Assembly: GCF_016342265.1 (NCBI RefSeq)
Contig: NZ_JAEIOS010000009.1
Location: forward strand, 471,264-535,263
Direction of reading: 5' to 3'
Source: Corynebacterium meridianum
Lineage (GTDB): Bacteria > Actinomycetota > Actinomycetes > Mycobacteriales > Mycobacteriaceae
DNA: 64,000 nt
The position numbers and the translations under genes are program-made. A model generated the notes under the pieces. That model made no database searches. It worked only from the letters and a program-made list of their open reading frames with translations, and was not told the origin of the DNA. Shown here one piece after another: positions 10,471 to 19,953 of the stretch (positions within the stretch are counted from its first letter, which is position 1; each line of letters opens with the position of its first letter).

Positions 10471-11319
10471 TCACGGACCGTCTCCGGCCCACCTGTCCGG
10501 CACCGGCTGACAGTGGGGGCACCACCAGATGACCCGCTCCAACTCGCCGTCATCCCCACCCCTGTCGACGCCACCGAGGAAACTCTGCTCGATCAGGCTC
10601 CCGCACCTGCGGCACGGGCGGTGGTTGCGTCCGAAGACGTAGGTCGTCTCCCCCGCCCGCTTGACACCAGTGGTCACCCGCACCGGTTCAACGCGGTTCG
10701 CCCACATCAGCCTGCGGGTCACATCGAGAACCCGATCCACGTCCACCTCCGACACGGGCTTCGCGGGATGGACGCCGCACAGGAAACAGATCTCCGCGCG
10801 GTACTCGTTACCCACCCCGGCCAGATTCCTCTGGTCGAGCAGTGCAGCGCCGATGGCCCGGTCCGGGCGGGCCAGAATGCGGCGCCGCGCCTCATCCCGC
10901 CCCCATTCAGCCCAGTCGTCGTAGAGCACGTCCGGCCCGAGATGCCCCATCCGCTCCCGGTACTCGGACGCGGGGAACACCCGCACGAGCCCCAGGTCGA
11001 AGCCGACGACCTCGATCGGCGCACGGTCGGGGCCGTCACTGAGCTGCAGAACCACCCGTGCCGCGTGCCCGGGTTTCCGCCACCGGGCCCCCTTCCGGTG
11101 CACGGACCAGGTGCCCTCCATCTTCAGGTGTGTGTGCAGGATCCGGTCGCCGAAGGACATGAACAGGTGCTTTCCGAGCGGCCACACCGCGCCGACGGTC
11201 TCCCCGGTGAAGGAGACGGTGGCGTATCGGGGTACGCGTATCGACGTCGAGGTCACCTCGCGTCCGCACATGAACTGCATCCGGGCGGACAGCTGGTGGA
11301 CGGAATCACCCTCGGGCAC
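10471..11319 (-). CDS. nei: Fpg/Nei-family DNA glycosylase (endonuclease VIII-like)
   Basis: Base-excision repair enzyme that removes oxidised bases and nicks abasic sites. GTG at 11319 is chosen because it gives the obligatory N-terminal PEGDSV, where the first proline is the catalytic nucleophile and the following glutamate is also catalytic; AAAGGAG stands 5 bases upstream. 282 residues. Conserved lysine is seen in PLGKHLF, the helix-two-turn-helix in the middle (LAGVGNEYRAE), and a C-terminal zinc finger formed by CRRC and CPHC. This resembles the actinobacterial Nei2 group more than MutM. It lies in the minus-strand run with YccF and TetR. Confidence 0.94.
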   Translation of the reverse strand: MPEGDSVHQLSARMQFMCGREVTSTSIRVPRYATVSFTGETVGAVWPLGKHLFMSFGDRILHTHLKMEGTWSVHRKGARWRKPGHAARVVLQLSDGPDRAPIEVVGFDLGLVRVFPASEYRERMGHLGPDVLYDDWAEWGRDEARRRILARPDRAIGAALLDQRNLAGVGNEYRAEICFLCGVHPAKPVSEVDVDRVLDVTRRLMWANRVEPVRVTTGVKRAGETTYVFGRNHRPCRRCGSLIEQSFLGGVDRGGDDGELERVIWWCPHCQPVPDRWAGDGP

Positions 11320-11690
11320 CGGGCTCCTTTCAGGATCATGGGGGCACCTGATCAACCTGTGGGTGCAGGTGATCGTCTAACGCCGTGAACGCGGGTACAC
11401 CTCATCAAGCGATCACCAGCTGTGGGCCCCGGCACCGGACCCTGTGTCGGTCAGGTCGGGCAAGGCCTGAGTCTTCTCCTTCATAACCTGCGGTGTCACC
11501 GCCAGAATGCCACGACCATCTTTCGGGCGGTGCACCCGTTCGCCACAACGGATCGACGATGTCGATTATGCGTCCACCGTAGATCATCCCGTGACATCGA
11601 CCGGCTTCGATACCGGCACCGCGCCGGAATCACCTGTGCAACACGACGATTGTGCTGGCACGTATCCGTCCGGAACAACCCAGCATCATT
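11320..11690. other. Intergenic region between nei and the toxin-antitoxin pair
   Basis: No convincing gene. Several short open frames cross the region on both strands but none has a ribosome site plus recognisable protein features. The right end carries the promoter of the antitoxin. Confidence 0.5.
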
Positions 11691-11716
11691 GTGTACAACT
11701 TGTACAAGTTGTACAC
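11691..11716 (+). promoter_or_regulatory. Perfect 26-bp palindromic operator over the relB promoter
   Basis: Left arm GTGTACAACTTGT is followed directly by its exact reverse complement ACAAGTTGTACAC. The palindrome covers the promoter: -35 TTGTGT at 11689-11694, a 17-bp spacer, and -10 TACACT at 11712-11717, with the antitoxin ATG six bases later. This is the expected layout for autorepression by the antitoxin or the toxin-antitoxin complex, and for a leaderless mRNA. Confidence 0.8.
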
Positions 11717-11723
11717 TGCGGTC

Positions 11724-11969
11724 ATGACACCCGTAACGCTGTCCCAGTTCCGCAATCACCAGAGTGATTACATCGCGACCGCGCAGAGCGAGCCGGTGGA
11801 GATCACTTCCCGGGGTGCCGGACGCCGGGCCGTCGTCGTCTCGCCTGAGTTCTTCGACCGCGCAGTGAAGGCGATGGAAGATCTGGCGGACATCCTCGCC
11901 GCCGACGAGGCACGGAAGGAGACCGGACGAGTATCCCAGGAGGAACTTGAACGCGAACTCGGGCTCTGA
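11724..11969 (+). CDS. relB: RelB/Phd-type antitoxin
   Basis: An 81-residue antitoxin. ATG at 11724 is chosen because it follows the promoter box TACACT by six bases and begins the family-typical MTPVTLSQFRNHQ. The N-terminal half is a Phd/YefM-like DNA-binding fold (EITSRGAGRRAVVVSPEFFD). The C-terminal acidic helix (EEELERELGL-like end) is the usual toxin-neutralising part. The toxin gene begins 9 bases after the stop. An open frame continues upstream through the operator, but its translation would run through the palindrome and is not credible. Likely autoregulated through the 26-bp palindrome. Confidence 0.88.
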   Translation: MTPVTLSQFRNHQSDYIATAQSEPVEITSRGAGRRAVVVSPEFFDRAVKAMEDLADILAADEARKETGRVSQEELERELGL

Positions 11970-11978
11970 TCCGGACTC

Positions 11979-12236
11979 ATGCCCCATACGATCAGTTACG
12001 TACCATCAGCGGCGAAAGCCCTACGCAAACTCGACAAAAGCACCGCCCGCCGGTTGGTCGCCGCGATCCGGGAATTGGCGTCAGAACCGCGTCCACAAGG
12101 ATGCATCCAGCTCAAAGGGGGCAAAGGAGAGTACCGGATTCGTGTCGGTGACCACCGGATCATCTATGAAATCCATGACGATGGACTGATCGTTCTCATT
12201 CTTAAGGTGGCTCATCGTCGCGAAGTGTATCGATGA
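11979..12236 (+). CDS. relE: RelE/ParE-superfamily toxin (mRNA interferase-like)
   Basis: An 85-residue toxin of the RelE fold, expected to cut mRNA at the ribosome when free of its antitoxin. The sequence shows the family signatures: SAAKALRKLDK near the start, the basic strand GEYRIRVGDHRIIYEI, and the C-terminal KVAHRREVY with the His/Arg/Tyr cluster used in catalysis. It is the second gene of a two-gene operon, starting 9 bases after the antitoxin stop. The module sits alone between core genes, so it may be an acquired addition. Confidence 0.9.
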   Translation: MPHTISYVPSAAKALRKLDKSTARRLVAAIRELASEPRPQGCIQLKGGKGEYRIRVGDHRIIYEIHDDGLIVLILKVAHRREVYR

Positions 12237-12406
12237 GATCCCGGGCACCGGTCGAAACTGTCTTCCGGGAAAGCCGGAACCGGGTTTACTCTGCTCCACG
12301 AGCTGGGAACTCCCCACATCCGCGAAGAACGTTACCCTCGGCGGCGCATCCGCTGAGCTTCGCGAGCGGATCACAACGACCACGGACACAGTGAACAGGG
12401 AGAACG

Positions 12407-12577
12407 GTGACGGTCCTCAGGACGGTCGTCGTGCTCACCGGGACAGCCACGATCTTCTTCGTCGTTCTCGGCGTGATTTAGGACCGGGACATGAATTCCG
12501 CGGCGAAGAGCATCTTCACCCTACTGTTCAGCACGGTGCCCGCGTGTCTCATATTCCGCACTCACCGGAAGAGTTGA
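12407..12577 (+). pseudogene. Possible broken micro membrane protein (in-frame TAG)
   Basis: A GTG at 12407 follows AGGGAGA and opens a frame encoding a hydrophobic segment (RTVVVLTGTATIFFVVLGVI). A TAG at 12479-12481 interrupts it. The same frame then continues with a second hydrophobic segment (SIFTLLFSTVPACLIF) to TGA at 12575-12577. One base change would restore a two-helix protein of about 56 residues. It may be a pseudogene or just two unrelated short frames. The rest of 12237-12653 shows no gene. Confidence 0.35.
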
Positions 12578-12653
12578 TCGCAGGTCCCCGGCCGAACTGC
12601 GCCGGCACCGCGCTGAACCGGCCCCGTTCCCGGAGTGTCCGGGCCAGGCTCCC

Positions 12654-15600
12654 TCACCGCCCCGGTTGCCTCGGCCTGCGGAACCCGCCGCCGGGCGGCG
12701 GGTCGTCGAAGGTGACGTCGATGTCGACGGCATCCGCATCGGCTGCGGCCTCGGCCAGCGAGCGCCCCGGTTGTGTACGCGCCACCCGGGGCATGACGGT
12801 GCCGGTGGTTCCGGCCAGCCGCAGCCCCTTCGGGGTGATCGCGGCACCCGCCGAGCGGAAGGCCCCGACCAGTGGAGATTCGAGGGCAGGTTCCCCGCCG
12901 ATCTTCTCCACGGTGAACCGGGACATCCGGCCCGCCGCGACCGCGTCCACCAGGGCGGCGACCACGAGGGCGACCATCTCCGCCTCCCCGACGGGGCAGA
13001 TCCCGGGGAACAGGGTGAGGCTGCGGCCACCCCGGGTGAGGTACGCCAGCGGCAGCCCGTCGGCCAGGACCACCACGGCACCGGCGCCACGGGTCGGCCG
13101 CGCGCCCGGGCAGTCGGGCCACGGTAGAGCGGCTCCGTAGGGGTTCGCCGGATCAGCGGCGGCGAGCAGGACCACGTCCGGATCGGTGGTTCCCGACGGC
13201 CAGCCCTCGATGTCCGGGGTGTCGGCCAGTCCCCGGAGCCGGTCGATGACGGCGGTGGTGGAGAACTGTGCGGCGCCGAGCCCGTCGATGACGTAGCCGC
13301 GCATCGCCTTGCCGGTCTCATCGAAGGAGGACAGCACCTTGTAGGCGAGCGCGAACCCGCCGGTGACGTCCTCGGCGACGACGCTGCCCCGGGTGACCAC
13401 GCCGTACCGGTCCAGCCACGCCTCTCCGTGCGCGACGGAGCGGGTCGTCGGGTCGGTCGCCGGGGTCACGGCGGCGGCCCACCGGCCCACCATGTCCGGA
13501 GGGGCGGACACCGCCGTCGCGTTCGCCCGTTCGGCCTGCGCGAAGCGGGTGCGTCCCATGCGCAGGCGGTTGCGGGCGGGCCGGCGTTTTGCCCGGTGCG
13601 CCGTGGCGCCGGAGCTCGTTCCCGCGAGGCGGGCCCGCAGCGGCGCGAAGCTGTCCGGGCTGACCAGTCCCAGCTCGACGAGCTCCCGGAGGGCGTCCGC
13701 CAGATCGCGGGCCTCGACCGTGCGCGGCACGGCGATGTCCAGGTCTTCCTGCGCGAGGGTGGACACCTCCCCGAGCAGCTCGGCGAAGTGGAAACCGCCG
13801 CCCCGGCGCAGTACCGCGAGCACCGCCTCCTGCAGTCCGGTGAGCGTGGGCGGGTCGGTCCGCGGGGCGAGCTGTGCGGCGTAGTCGGCGGGCAGCAGCA
13901 TGATCCACGGGTCCCGGGTCCCGGCGCAGCCCGCGCCCAGGATGAGCACCTCCCCGGTGGCGGTCAGCTCGTCGAGCAGCCGCGGGGTGTAGTCACCGAC
14001 GCGGGCCGGCAGGACGAGGGTCTCCCAGGCACTCGCGGGCAGGCGGACACCGGCGAGCTGTTCGATGACCGTGTACACGCCGTCCGCGCCGCGCAGTACC
14101 GGGTGACGACCGACGCCGGCGATCTGGTGCCAGTCGGTGAGAAAACGCGCGAAGGTCGAACCGCTGACGGGCTCTGCCTGGGAACGGGCGAGCGCCAGTG
14201 ATCTGCCGCGGATGGTGCGCAGGACCTCGACGGCGCAGTACTCGGGCCCCTCGACCCCGGCACGGTAGTGCCCCTCGATGACGGTTCCGTCGCTGACGGC
14301 CTGGCGGAGCGCGGTGTGCGCGGCGGCGGGCGCGAGCCCGAAGGTCTCCGCCAGGTCCCCGAGGGTGAACGGGCCGCGGGTTCGGGCGAAGCGGTTCACG
14401 AGCTGGGCCAGGGCGTCGGTGACGGTCGCCGGTTGCGCCGCCACGCCGGCGGGTACCGGCACACCGAGGGCGTCGCGGAGCAGCGGGGCGTCGAGGGACT
14501 GCGCCAGGTGCTCGGTTCCGGCGATGCGCACGAGCATGACCCGGTCGCGGAGGTGGTCGAGGGCGAGGTCGACGACGGTGCCGGGCTCACCGAAGGTGCA
14601 GTGCTCGTGGACCCTGGTGACGGGGACGGGGCCGATGATGCGCAGCACGTCGGCGAGTTCCTCCGGGCCGCGGGCCTTCCGTCCGTCGGCGGTGCGCTGC
14701 AGCTGGGCGTGGACCTCGGTGATGACCCCGGCGTCGAGGAGTTCCCTGAGCTCCACGGTTCCGAGCAGTTTCGCCAGGAGCGCGGGGTCGAGGGCGAGGG
14801 CCGCCGCGCGTTTCTCCGCCAGCGGGGTGTCGCCCTCGTACATGAACGCACCGGTGTAGTTGAACAGCAGTGAGGAGGCGAAGGGGCTGGGTTGGTCGGT
14901 GGTGATCTCCGCGATGCGGACGCGACGTGCACCGAGATCGGCGCACAGCTGTTTCAGCGCCGGGAGGTCGTAGACGTCCTGCAGGCACTCGCGCACCGTC
15001 TCCAGGATGATGGGGAACGACGGGTATTTCCGGGCGACGTCGAGGAGCTGCGCCGAACGCTGGCGCTGCTGCCACAGCGGTGCCCGTTTGCCGGGGGTGC
15101 GGCGCGGCAGGAGCAGCGCGCGGGCCGCGCACTCCCGGAACCGGGAGGCGAACAACGCCGAGTTGCCGACCTCCCGGGTGACCAGGTCCTCGATGTCGTC
15201 GGCGTCGAAGGTGAACAGGTCGGCGCCGGGTTCACCGTCCATGTCGGGCAGGCGGAGGACGATGCCGTCGTCACCCGCGACCGCCTGGGCGTCCATGCCG
15301 GTGTTCTCCGCGATCCGTGCCCCGACGGCGAGCGCCCACGCCGCATTCACCCCACGTCCGTAGGGGCTGTGCAGGATGATGCGCCAGTCCCCCAGCTCGT
15401 CGGTGAAGCGTTCCAGCACCAGCGTCCTCTCGTCCGGGACGATTCCGGTGGCGTCGGCCTGCTCCGCGAGATAGCGCGTGAGATTCTCGTGCGCCCAGGT
15501 GTCCAGGCCGAGCCCCGCGGCGCGTGCCGGATCGGCGGCGACCTCGCGGCGGAACGCCCCGAGCGCGGCTCCGAGTTCGGCGGGGCGGCCCGCCTGGTCC

Positions 15601-17585
15601 CCGTTCCAGAACGGCAGCCTGCCGGTGTGCCCGGGGGCCGGGGTGACGATGACCTGGTCGCGGGTGATCTCCTCGACCCGCCAGCTCGACGCCCCGAGGG
15701 TGAACACGTCGCCCACCCGCGTCTCGTAGACCATCTCCTCGTCGAGCTCACCGACCCGGCGGGGTGCCCCTCCGTTCTCACCGGCGGTACCCGCGAGGAA
15801 CACACCGAACATCCCCCGGTCCGGGATGGTGCCGCCGGAGGTGACGGCCACCCGCTGGGCACCGGGCCGGGTGGTGAGCATCCCCGTGACCCGGTCGTAG
15901 ACGACGCGGGGGCGCAGCTCCGCGAAGTCGGTGGACGGGTAAACGCCGGAGGCCAGATCGATGACGGCGTCGAACACCTCGCGCGCGAGGGTGGCGTACG
16001 GGTGGGCGCGACGGACGGCCCCGTACCACTCGTCGACGTGGATGTCACGGGCGGCGACGGTGGCGACGGTCTGCTGGGTCAGCACGTCGAGGGGGTTGCG
16101 GGGCACGGTCAGTTCCTCGATCGCCCCGGCCCGCATCCGTTCGACGGTGACCGCGCTCTGGACGAGATCGGAACGGTGCTGCGGGTAGAACGAACCCCTG
16201 GAGACCGCGCCGACGGTGTGCCCGGCGCGACCGACGCGCTGCAGTCCGGCGGCGACCGACGGCGGCGAGGCCACCTGGATGACGAGGTCGACGGCGCCCA
16301 TGTCGATGCCGAGTTCCAGGGATGAGGTGGCCACCACGCAGGTGAGCTCGCCGGACTTGAGCTGCTCCTCGATGCGGGCGCGTTCCTCCTTGCTCACCGA
16401 ACCGTGGTGGGCGCGGGCGAGGATCGTGTCGGCCCTCCCGGCGACGTCGACGGATTTCATCAGCTGCGCCGGTGGCCTCCGGGTCGGTGCGGAGAGCGCC
16501 CCCGGGTCGTGTTTCTCGGCGTGGATCTCGTTGAGTCTGCTGGTCAGTCTTTCTGCGGTGCGGCGTGAGTTGACGAAGACGAGTGTGGAACGCGCCCGGG
16601 TGATCTCCTCGTAGAGCTCGGTCTCGATGAACGGCCAGATGGAGCCTGCGGTGGGCAGCGCCGATTCCTGCGGTGCTCCTGTCGCCGGTTCCGGCCCGTC
16701 GGTTCCGTCGAGTGGCGCGGTCAGTCCGAGGGGATCGTCGATGACGGCGTCCCCGATGGTGGAGGCGTGTTCCGGGGTGGGCAGGTCGGACATGTCGGGG
16801 ACGGGGACGTGGACGTCGAGTTGCCACCGTTTCTCGCTGCCCGGCGCGATGATCGCGACGTCGCGGTCGGTTCCTCCGAGGAACGCGGCGACCCGTTCGA
16901 GGGGCCGGACGGTGGCCGAAAGTCCGATGCGCTGCACCGGCCGCTCGGTGAACAGTTCCAGACGCTCGAGGGACAGCGCGAGGTGCACACCGCGTTTCGT
17001 GCCCGCGAGGGCGTGGATCTCGTCGATGATGACGGTGCGCACGCCGGTGAGTGTGCCCGCCGCCTTCGAGGTGAGCATGAGGTAGAGCGATTCGGGCGTG
17101 GTGATGAGGATGTCCGGCGGCTTGCGCTGCTGGCGGGCCCGTTCCTTCGCTGGGGTGTCCCCGGAGCGCACACCGACGGTGATGTCCGGCGCCGCGACGC
17201 CGAGCCGGTCGGCGGCCCGGGCGATCCCGGTCAGTGGTGCACGGAGGTTGTTCTCCACGTCGACGCCGAGTGCCTTGAGCGGGGAGATGTAGAGGACCTT
17301 CACCCCGGAACCGTCGGTACCGGTGGATGCGGGCACCTCATCGACACCGTCCGGGGCGGGTAGTCGGGTCTGCCCGGGGCGTGCGGTGAGCGAGTTCAGG
17401 GCCCAGAGGAACGCCGCGAGGGTCTTACCGGAGCCGGTGGGGGCGACGACGAGCGCGTGCCCACCGGTGGAGATCTCGGCCCACGCCTGTTCCTGCACGG
17501 CGGTGGGCCGGGCGAAGACGTCCGTGAACCAGGTCCTGACCTCCGGTCGGAAGCGGTCGAGTGTGGACGTCGGCATGTCCCCCAT
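12654..17585 (-). CDS. lhr: Large ATP-dependent helicase Lhr
   Basis: A 1643-residue superfamily 2 DNA helicase of the long bacterial Lhr type, linked to DNA repair. RecA-like domain 1 has the Q-motif region, Walker A APTGSGKT (about residue 50) and DEIH (about 189). Domain 2 carries the threading motif QRVGRAGH. A winged-helix and barrel core follow, then the long Lhr C-terminal region with several winged-helix-like segments. Length and motif order match intact family members. ATG at 17585 reads MGDMPTSTLDRF; MPTST four codons later is also possible. It is divergent from cysQ across about 130 bp. Confidence 0.96.
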   Translation of the reverse strand: MGDMPTSTLDRFRPEVRTWFTDVFARPTAVQEQAWAEISTGGHALVVAPTGSGKTLAAFLWALNSLTARPGQTRLPAPDGVDEVPASTGTDGSGVKVLYISPLKALGVDVENNLRAPLTGIARAADRLGVAAPDITVGVRSGDTPAKERARQQRKPPDILITTPESLYLMLTSKAAGTLTGVRTVIIDEIHALAGTKRGVHLALSLERLELFTERPVQRIGLSATVRPLERVAAFLGGTDRDVAIIAPGSEKRWQLDVHVPVPDMSDLPTPEHASTIGDAVIDDPLGLTAPLDGTDGPEPATGAPQESALPTAGSIWPFIETELYEEITRARSTLVFVNSRRTAERLTSRLNEIHAEKHDPGALSAPTRRPPAQLMKSVDVAGRADTILARAHHGSVSKEERARIEEQLKSGELTCVVATSSLELGIDMGAVDLVIQVASPPSVAAGLQRVGRAGHTVGAVSRGSFYPQHRSDLVQSAVTVERMRAGAIEELTVPRNPLDVLTQQTVATVAARDIHVDEWYGAVRRAHPYATLAREVFDAVIDLASGVYPSTDFAELRPRVVYDRVTGMLTTRPGAQRVAVTSGGTIPDRGMFGVFLAGTAGENGGAPRRVGELDEEMVYETRVGDVFTLGASSWRVEEITRDQVIVTPAPGHTGRLPFWNGDQAGRPAELGAALGAFRREVAADPARAAGLGLDTWAHENLTRYLAEQADATGIVPDERTLVLERFTDELGDWRIILHSPYGRGVNAAWALAVGARIAENTGMDAQAVAGDDGIVLRLPDMDGEPGADLFTFDADDIEDLVTREVGNSALFASRFRECAARALLLPRRTPGKRAPLWQQRQRSAQLLDVARKYPSFPIILETVRECLQDVYDLPALKQLCADLGARRVRIAEITTDQPSPFASSLLFNYTGAFMYEGDTPLAEKRAAALALDPALLAKLLGTVELRELLDAGVITEVHAQLQRTADGRKARGPEELADVLRIIGPVPVTRVHEHCTFGEPGTVVDLALDHLRDRVMLVRIAGTEHLAQSLDAPLLRDALGVPVPAGVAAQPATVTDALAQLVNRFARTRGPFTLGDLAETFGLAPAAAHTALRQAVSDGTVIEGHYRAGVEGPEYCAVEVLRTIRGRSLALARSQAEPVSGSTFARFLTDWHQIAGVGRHPVLRGADGVYTVIEQLAGVRLPASAWETLVLPARVGDYTPRLLDELTATGEVLILGAGCAGTRDPWIMLLPADYAAQLAPRTDPPTLTGLQEAVLAVLRRGGGFHFAELLGEVSTLAQEDLDIAVPRTVEARDLADALRELVELGLVSPDSFAPLRARLAGTSSGATAHRAKRRPARNRLRMGRTRFAQAERANATAVSAPPDMVGRWAAAVTPATDPTTRSVAHGEAWLDRYGVVTRGSVVAEDVTGGFALAYKVLSSFDETGKAMRGYVIDGLGAAQFSTTAVIDRLRGLADTPDIEGWPSGTTDPDVVLLAAADPANPYGAALPWPDCPGARPTRGAGAVVVLADGLPLAYLTRGGRSLTLFPGICPVGEAEMVALVVAALVDAVAAGRMSRFTVEKIGGEPALESPLVGAFRSAGAAITPKGLRLAGTTGTVMPRVARTQPGRSLAEAAADADAVDIDVTFDDPPPGGGFRRPRQPGR

Positions 17586-17718
17586 TCAACCAAATGTTCG
17601 CATCGACGGTTCATCCGTGTCGAACGGCCGGACAATTTCCGAACATGCCCGACCGTGTGACGGGTATGACCCCTCGGGCACCGAGCGGATGCCCGTTCCA
17701 ACAACTAGAGTGGGGACC

Positions 17719-18480
17719 ATGACCGCGAACATTGATGATGCCATTCTCACCGCCCGCCTCGCCCAGGGAACAGGCGACATCCTGAAGGGGGTGCGTGACG
17801 TCGGACTGTTGCGGGGTCGTGGGCTCGGCGACGCCGGTGACGAGCTGGCCCAGAGCTGGATCGCCCGGGTCCTGGCGCAGCACCGCCCAGACGACGGCGT
17901 CCTGAGTGAGGAGGCCGCGGACAACCCGGCACGCCTCGGCAAGGACCGCGTCTGGATCATCGACCCCTTGGACGGCACCCGCGAGTTCGCCACCGGTCGA
18001 CAGGACTGGGCGGTGCACATCGCGCTGGTCGACAACGGCAGGCCGCTGTCGGCAGCCGTCGCCCTCCCCGACCTCGGCGTCGTGTTCAGCTCCCACGACG
18101 CCCGCGCGGTGAGCGGGCCGTTCGCCCGGAAGATCATCATGTCCCACAACCGGCCCCCGAAGGTCGCCTTCCACGTCGCGGAGAAGCTCGGCTTCGAACC
18201 GATGGACATGGGGTCCGCGGGCGCGAAGGCCATGCACGTCCTGCTGGGCGACGCCGACGCCTACGTCCACGCCGGCGGACAGTACGAATGGGACTCCGCC
18301 GCACCGGTCGGTGTCTGCCAGGCGGCCGGCCTGCACTGCTCCCGTCTGGACGGCAGTGAGCTGACCTACAACAACAAGGACACCTACCTGCCGGATCTCC
18401 TGATCTGCCGGAAGGATCTCGCCGACGAGATCCTGGAGATCGCCGCCGGATTTCTGAAGGAAAACGGCTCCTACACCTAG
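17719..18480 (+). CDS. cysQ: 3'(2'),5'-bisphosphate nucleotidase CysQ (inositol monophosphatase family)
   Basis: Hydrolyses PAP, and possibly PAPS or inositol phosphates, in sulfur assimilation. 253 residues. The metal-binding motifs are intact: LSEE (first acidic pair), WIIDPLDGTREF (DPLDGT signature) and the late WDSAAPV. ATG at 17719 is selected because it gives a family-length protein and follows TAGAGT (17706-17711) with seven intervening bases, a leaderless arrangement. An open frame extends further upstream into the Lhr promoter region but is not credible. It is the first of a plus-strand run with thyA, folA and mycoredoxin. Confidence 0.94.
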   Translation: MTANIDDAILTARLAQGTGDILKGVRDVGLLRGRGLGDAGDELAQSWIARVLAQHRPDDGVLSEEAADNPARLGKDRVWIIDPLDGTREFATGRQDWAVHIALVDNGRPLSAAVALPDLGVVFSSHDARAVSGPFARKIIMSHNRPPKVAFHVAEKLGFEPMDMGSAGAKAMHVLLGDADAYVHAGGQYEWDSAAPVGVCQAAGLHCSRLDGSELTYNNKDTYLPDLLICRKDLADEILEIAAGFLKENGSYT

Positions 18481-18571
18481 GCCGTACCTCAATCTCTGCC
18501 CCCTGCCCGCACCACGCCGTTGATCCGTCTAATGCCGGGGACGACGTGGTGCCACCGTTAGTCTGGACACC

Positions 18572-19381
18572 ATGAGCGCCACCGCCATCCACACCCCCTA
18601 CGAGGATCTCCTCGCGCAGATCATGCGCGAGGGAACCCACAAGGACGACCGCACGGGAACGGGCACGACCAGCCTGTTCGCCCGCCAGATGCGGTTCAAC
18701 CTCGCCGACTCCTTTCCGCTGATCACCACGAAGAAGGTGTATCTGAAGGGCGTCGTCGGCGAGCTGCTCTGGTTCCTGCGGGGCGAGTCGAACATCGGAT
18801 TCCTGAAGGATCACGGGATCCGGATCTGGGACGAGTGGGCCTCCCCCGAGGGGGAGCTGGGCCCCGTCTACGGGGTGCAGTGGCGCAGCTGGCCGACCCC
18901 GGACGGCCGGCACATCGACCAGATCTCCCAGGTCCTGGACCAGCTGCGGAACAACCCGGACTCCCGCCGGATCCTCGTCTCGGCGTGGAACGTCTCGGAT
19001 CTGGAGAAGATGGCGCTGCCCCCGTGCCACCTGCTGTTCCAGTTGTACGTCGCGGACGGGCGCCTGTCCTGCCAGCTCTACCAGCGCAGCGCGGACATGT
19101 TCCTCGGTGTCCCCTTCAACATCGCCTCCTACTCACTGCTCACCCACATGTTCGCGCAGCAGGCGGGGCTCGATGTCGGTGAGTTCATCTGGACCGGCGG
19201 CGACTGCCACGTCTACGACAACCACCGGGAACAGGTCGAACTGCAGCTGTCCCGCGAACCGCGCCCCTATCCGCGGCTGCAGCTGCGCGAGGCGGACTCG
19301 ATGTTCGACTACACCTTCGACGACATCTCCGTCACCGGGTACGACCCCCACCCCGCGATCCGCGGAAAGGTGGCGGTCTGA
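18572..19381 (+). CDS. thyA: Thymidylate synthase ThyA
   Basis: Makes dTMP from dUMP with methylene-tetrahydrofolate as donor. 269 residues, the normal length. Motifs: DDRTGTGT near the start, catalytic cysteine in PPCHLLFQ (about residue 150), [13 protein letters not shown] for dUMP binding, and HVYDNH. The start ATG follows TAGTCT (18559-18564) by seven bases, suggesting a leaderless mRNA. folA begins 3 bases after the stop, so the two are one operon, matching the need of DHFR to recycle the dihydrofolate that ThyA produces. Confidence 0.98.
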   Translation: MSATAIHTPYEDLLAQIMREGTHKDDRTGTGTTSLFARQMRFNLADSFPLITTKKVYLKGVVGELLWFLRGESNIGFLKDHGIRIWDEWASPEGELGPVYGVQWRSWPTPDGRHIDQISQVLDQLRNNPDSRRILVSAWNVSDLEKMALPPCHLLFQLYVADGRLSCQLYQRSADMFLGVPFNIASYSLLTHMFAQQAGLDVGEFIWTGGDCHVYDNHREQVELQLSREPRPYPRLQLREADSMFDYTFDDISVTGYDPHPAIRGKVAV

Positions 19382-19384
19382 GCC

Positions 19385-19924
19385 ATGGGCTACCGGGCGA
19401 TCTGGGCACAGTCCGTCGACGGGGTCATCGGCGACGGTGGGGACATGCCGTGGCACATTCCCGAGGACCTCAGGTACTTCCGGGAAACCACCCTCGGTTC
19501 CCCCGTCCTGATGGGGCGGCGCACCTGGGAGACGATCCCGGAACGGTTCCGTCCCCTACCCGGCCGTGACAACTACGTCCTGACCACCCGCCCGGCCGGT
19601 ACGTGGTCGGAGGGCGCCACCGTGATCGGTGATCCGTCCCAGGCCACGGAAGACGCGTGGATCATGGGGGGCGGCCGGGTCTACGCCGACACCCTGCCGA
19701 TGGTGGATGAGGTTCGGGTGACGCTCGTCGACGCCGAGCTGCGCGATGTTCTCGGCCCTGTCGCGGTGTTCGCACCGGAGCTCGGGGACGCGTTCACGTG
19801 CACCGACGACACCGAATGGTTCGAATCCGCGAAGGGCCGGCTGACCGGTGCAGCCGAGGCGGCCCGGCAGGAGGGGCCGCTCCGTTACCGGGTGCTTACC
19901 TACCTCCGCGACCCGGTGGAATAA
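19385..19924 (+). CDS. folA: Dihydrofolate reductase
   Basis: Reduces dihydrofolate to tetrahydrofolate with NADPH. 179 residues. Seen: IWAQSVDGVIGDGGDMPWHI (substrate loop and the PW motif), the active-site acid in IPEDLRYF, GRRTWETIP for NADPH, and the later IMGGGRVY glycine motif. It starts 3 bases after thyA and is probably translated from the same mRNA. The trimethoprim site looks ordinary, but I cannot judge sensitivity from this. Confidence 0.97.
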   Translation: MGYRAIWAQSVDGVIGDGGDMPWHIPEDLRYFRETTLGSPVLMGRRTWETIPERFRPLPGRDNYVLTTRPAGTWSEGATVIGDPSQATEDAWIMGGGRVYADTLPMVDEVRVTLVDAELRDVLGPVAVFAPELGDAFTCTDDTEWFESAKGRLTGAAEAARQEGPLRYRVLTYLRDPVE

Positions 19925-19953
19925 TCCCCACGCCCGGTGTCGTTGTACCGGGC

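Noticed and set aside
11422..11727. Short plus-strand frames ahead of the antitoxin
   Set aside because: They run through the palindromic operator and lack ribosome sites.
14892..16325. A 477-codon plus-strand frame
   Set aside because: Antisense to Lhr, whose motifs are intact on the other strand.
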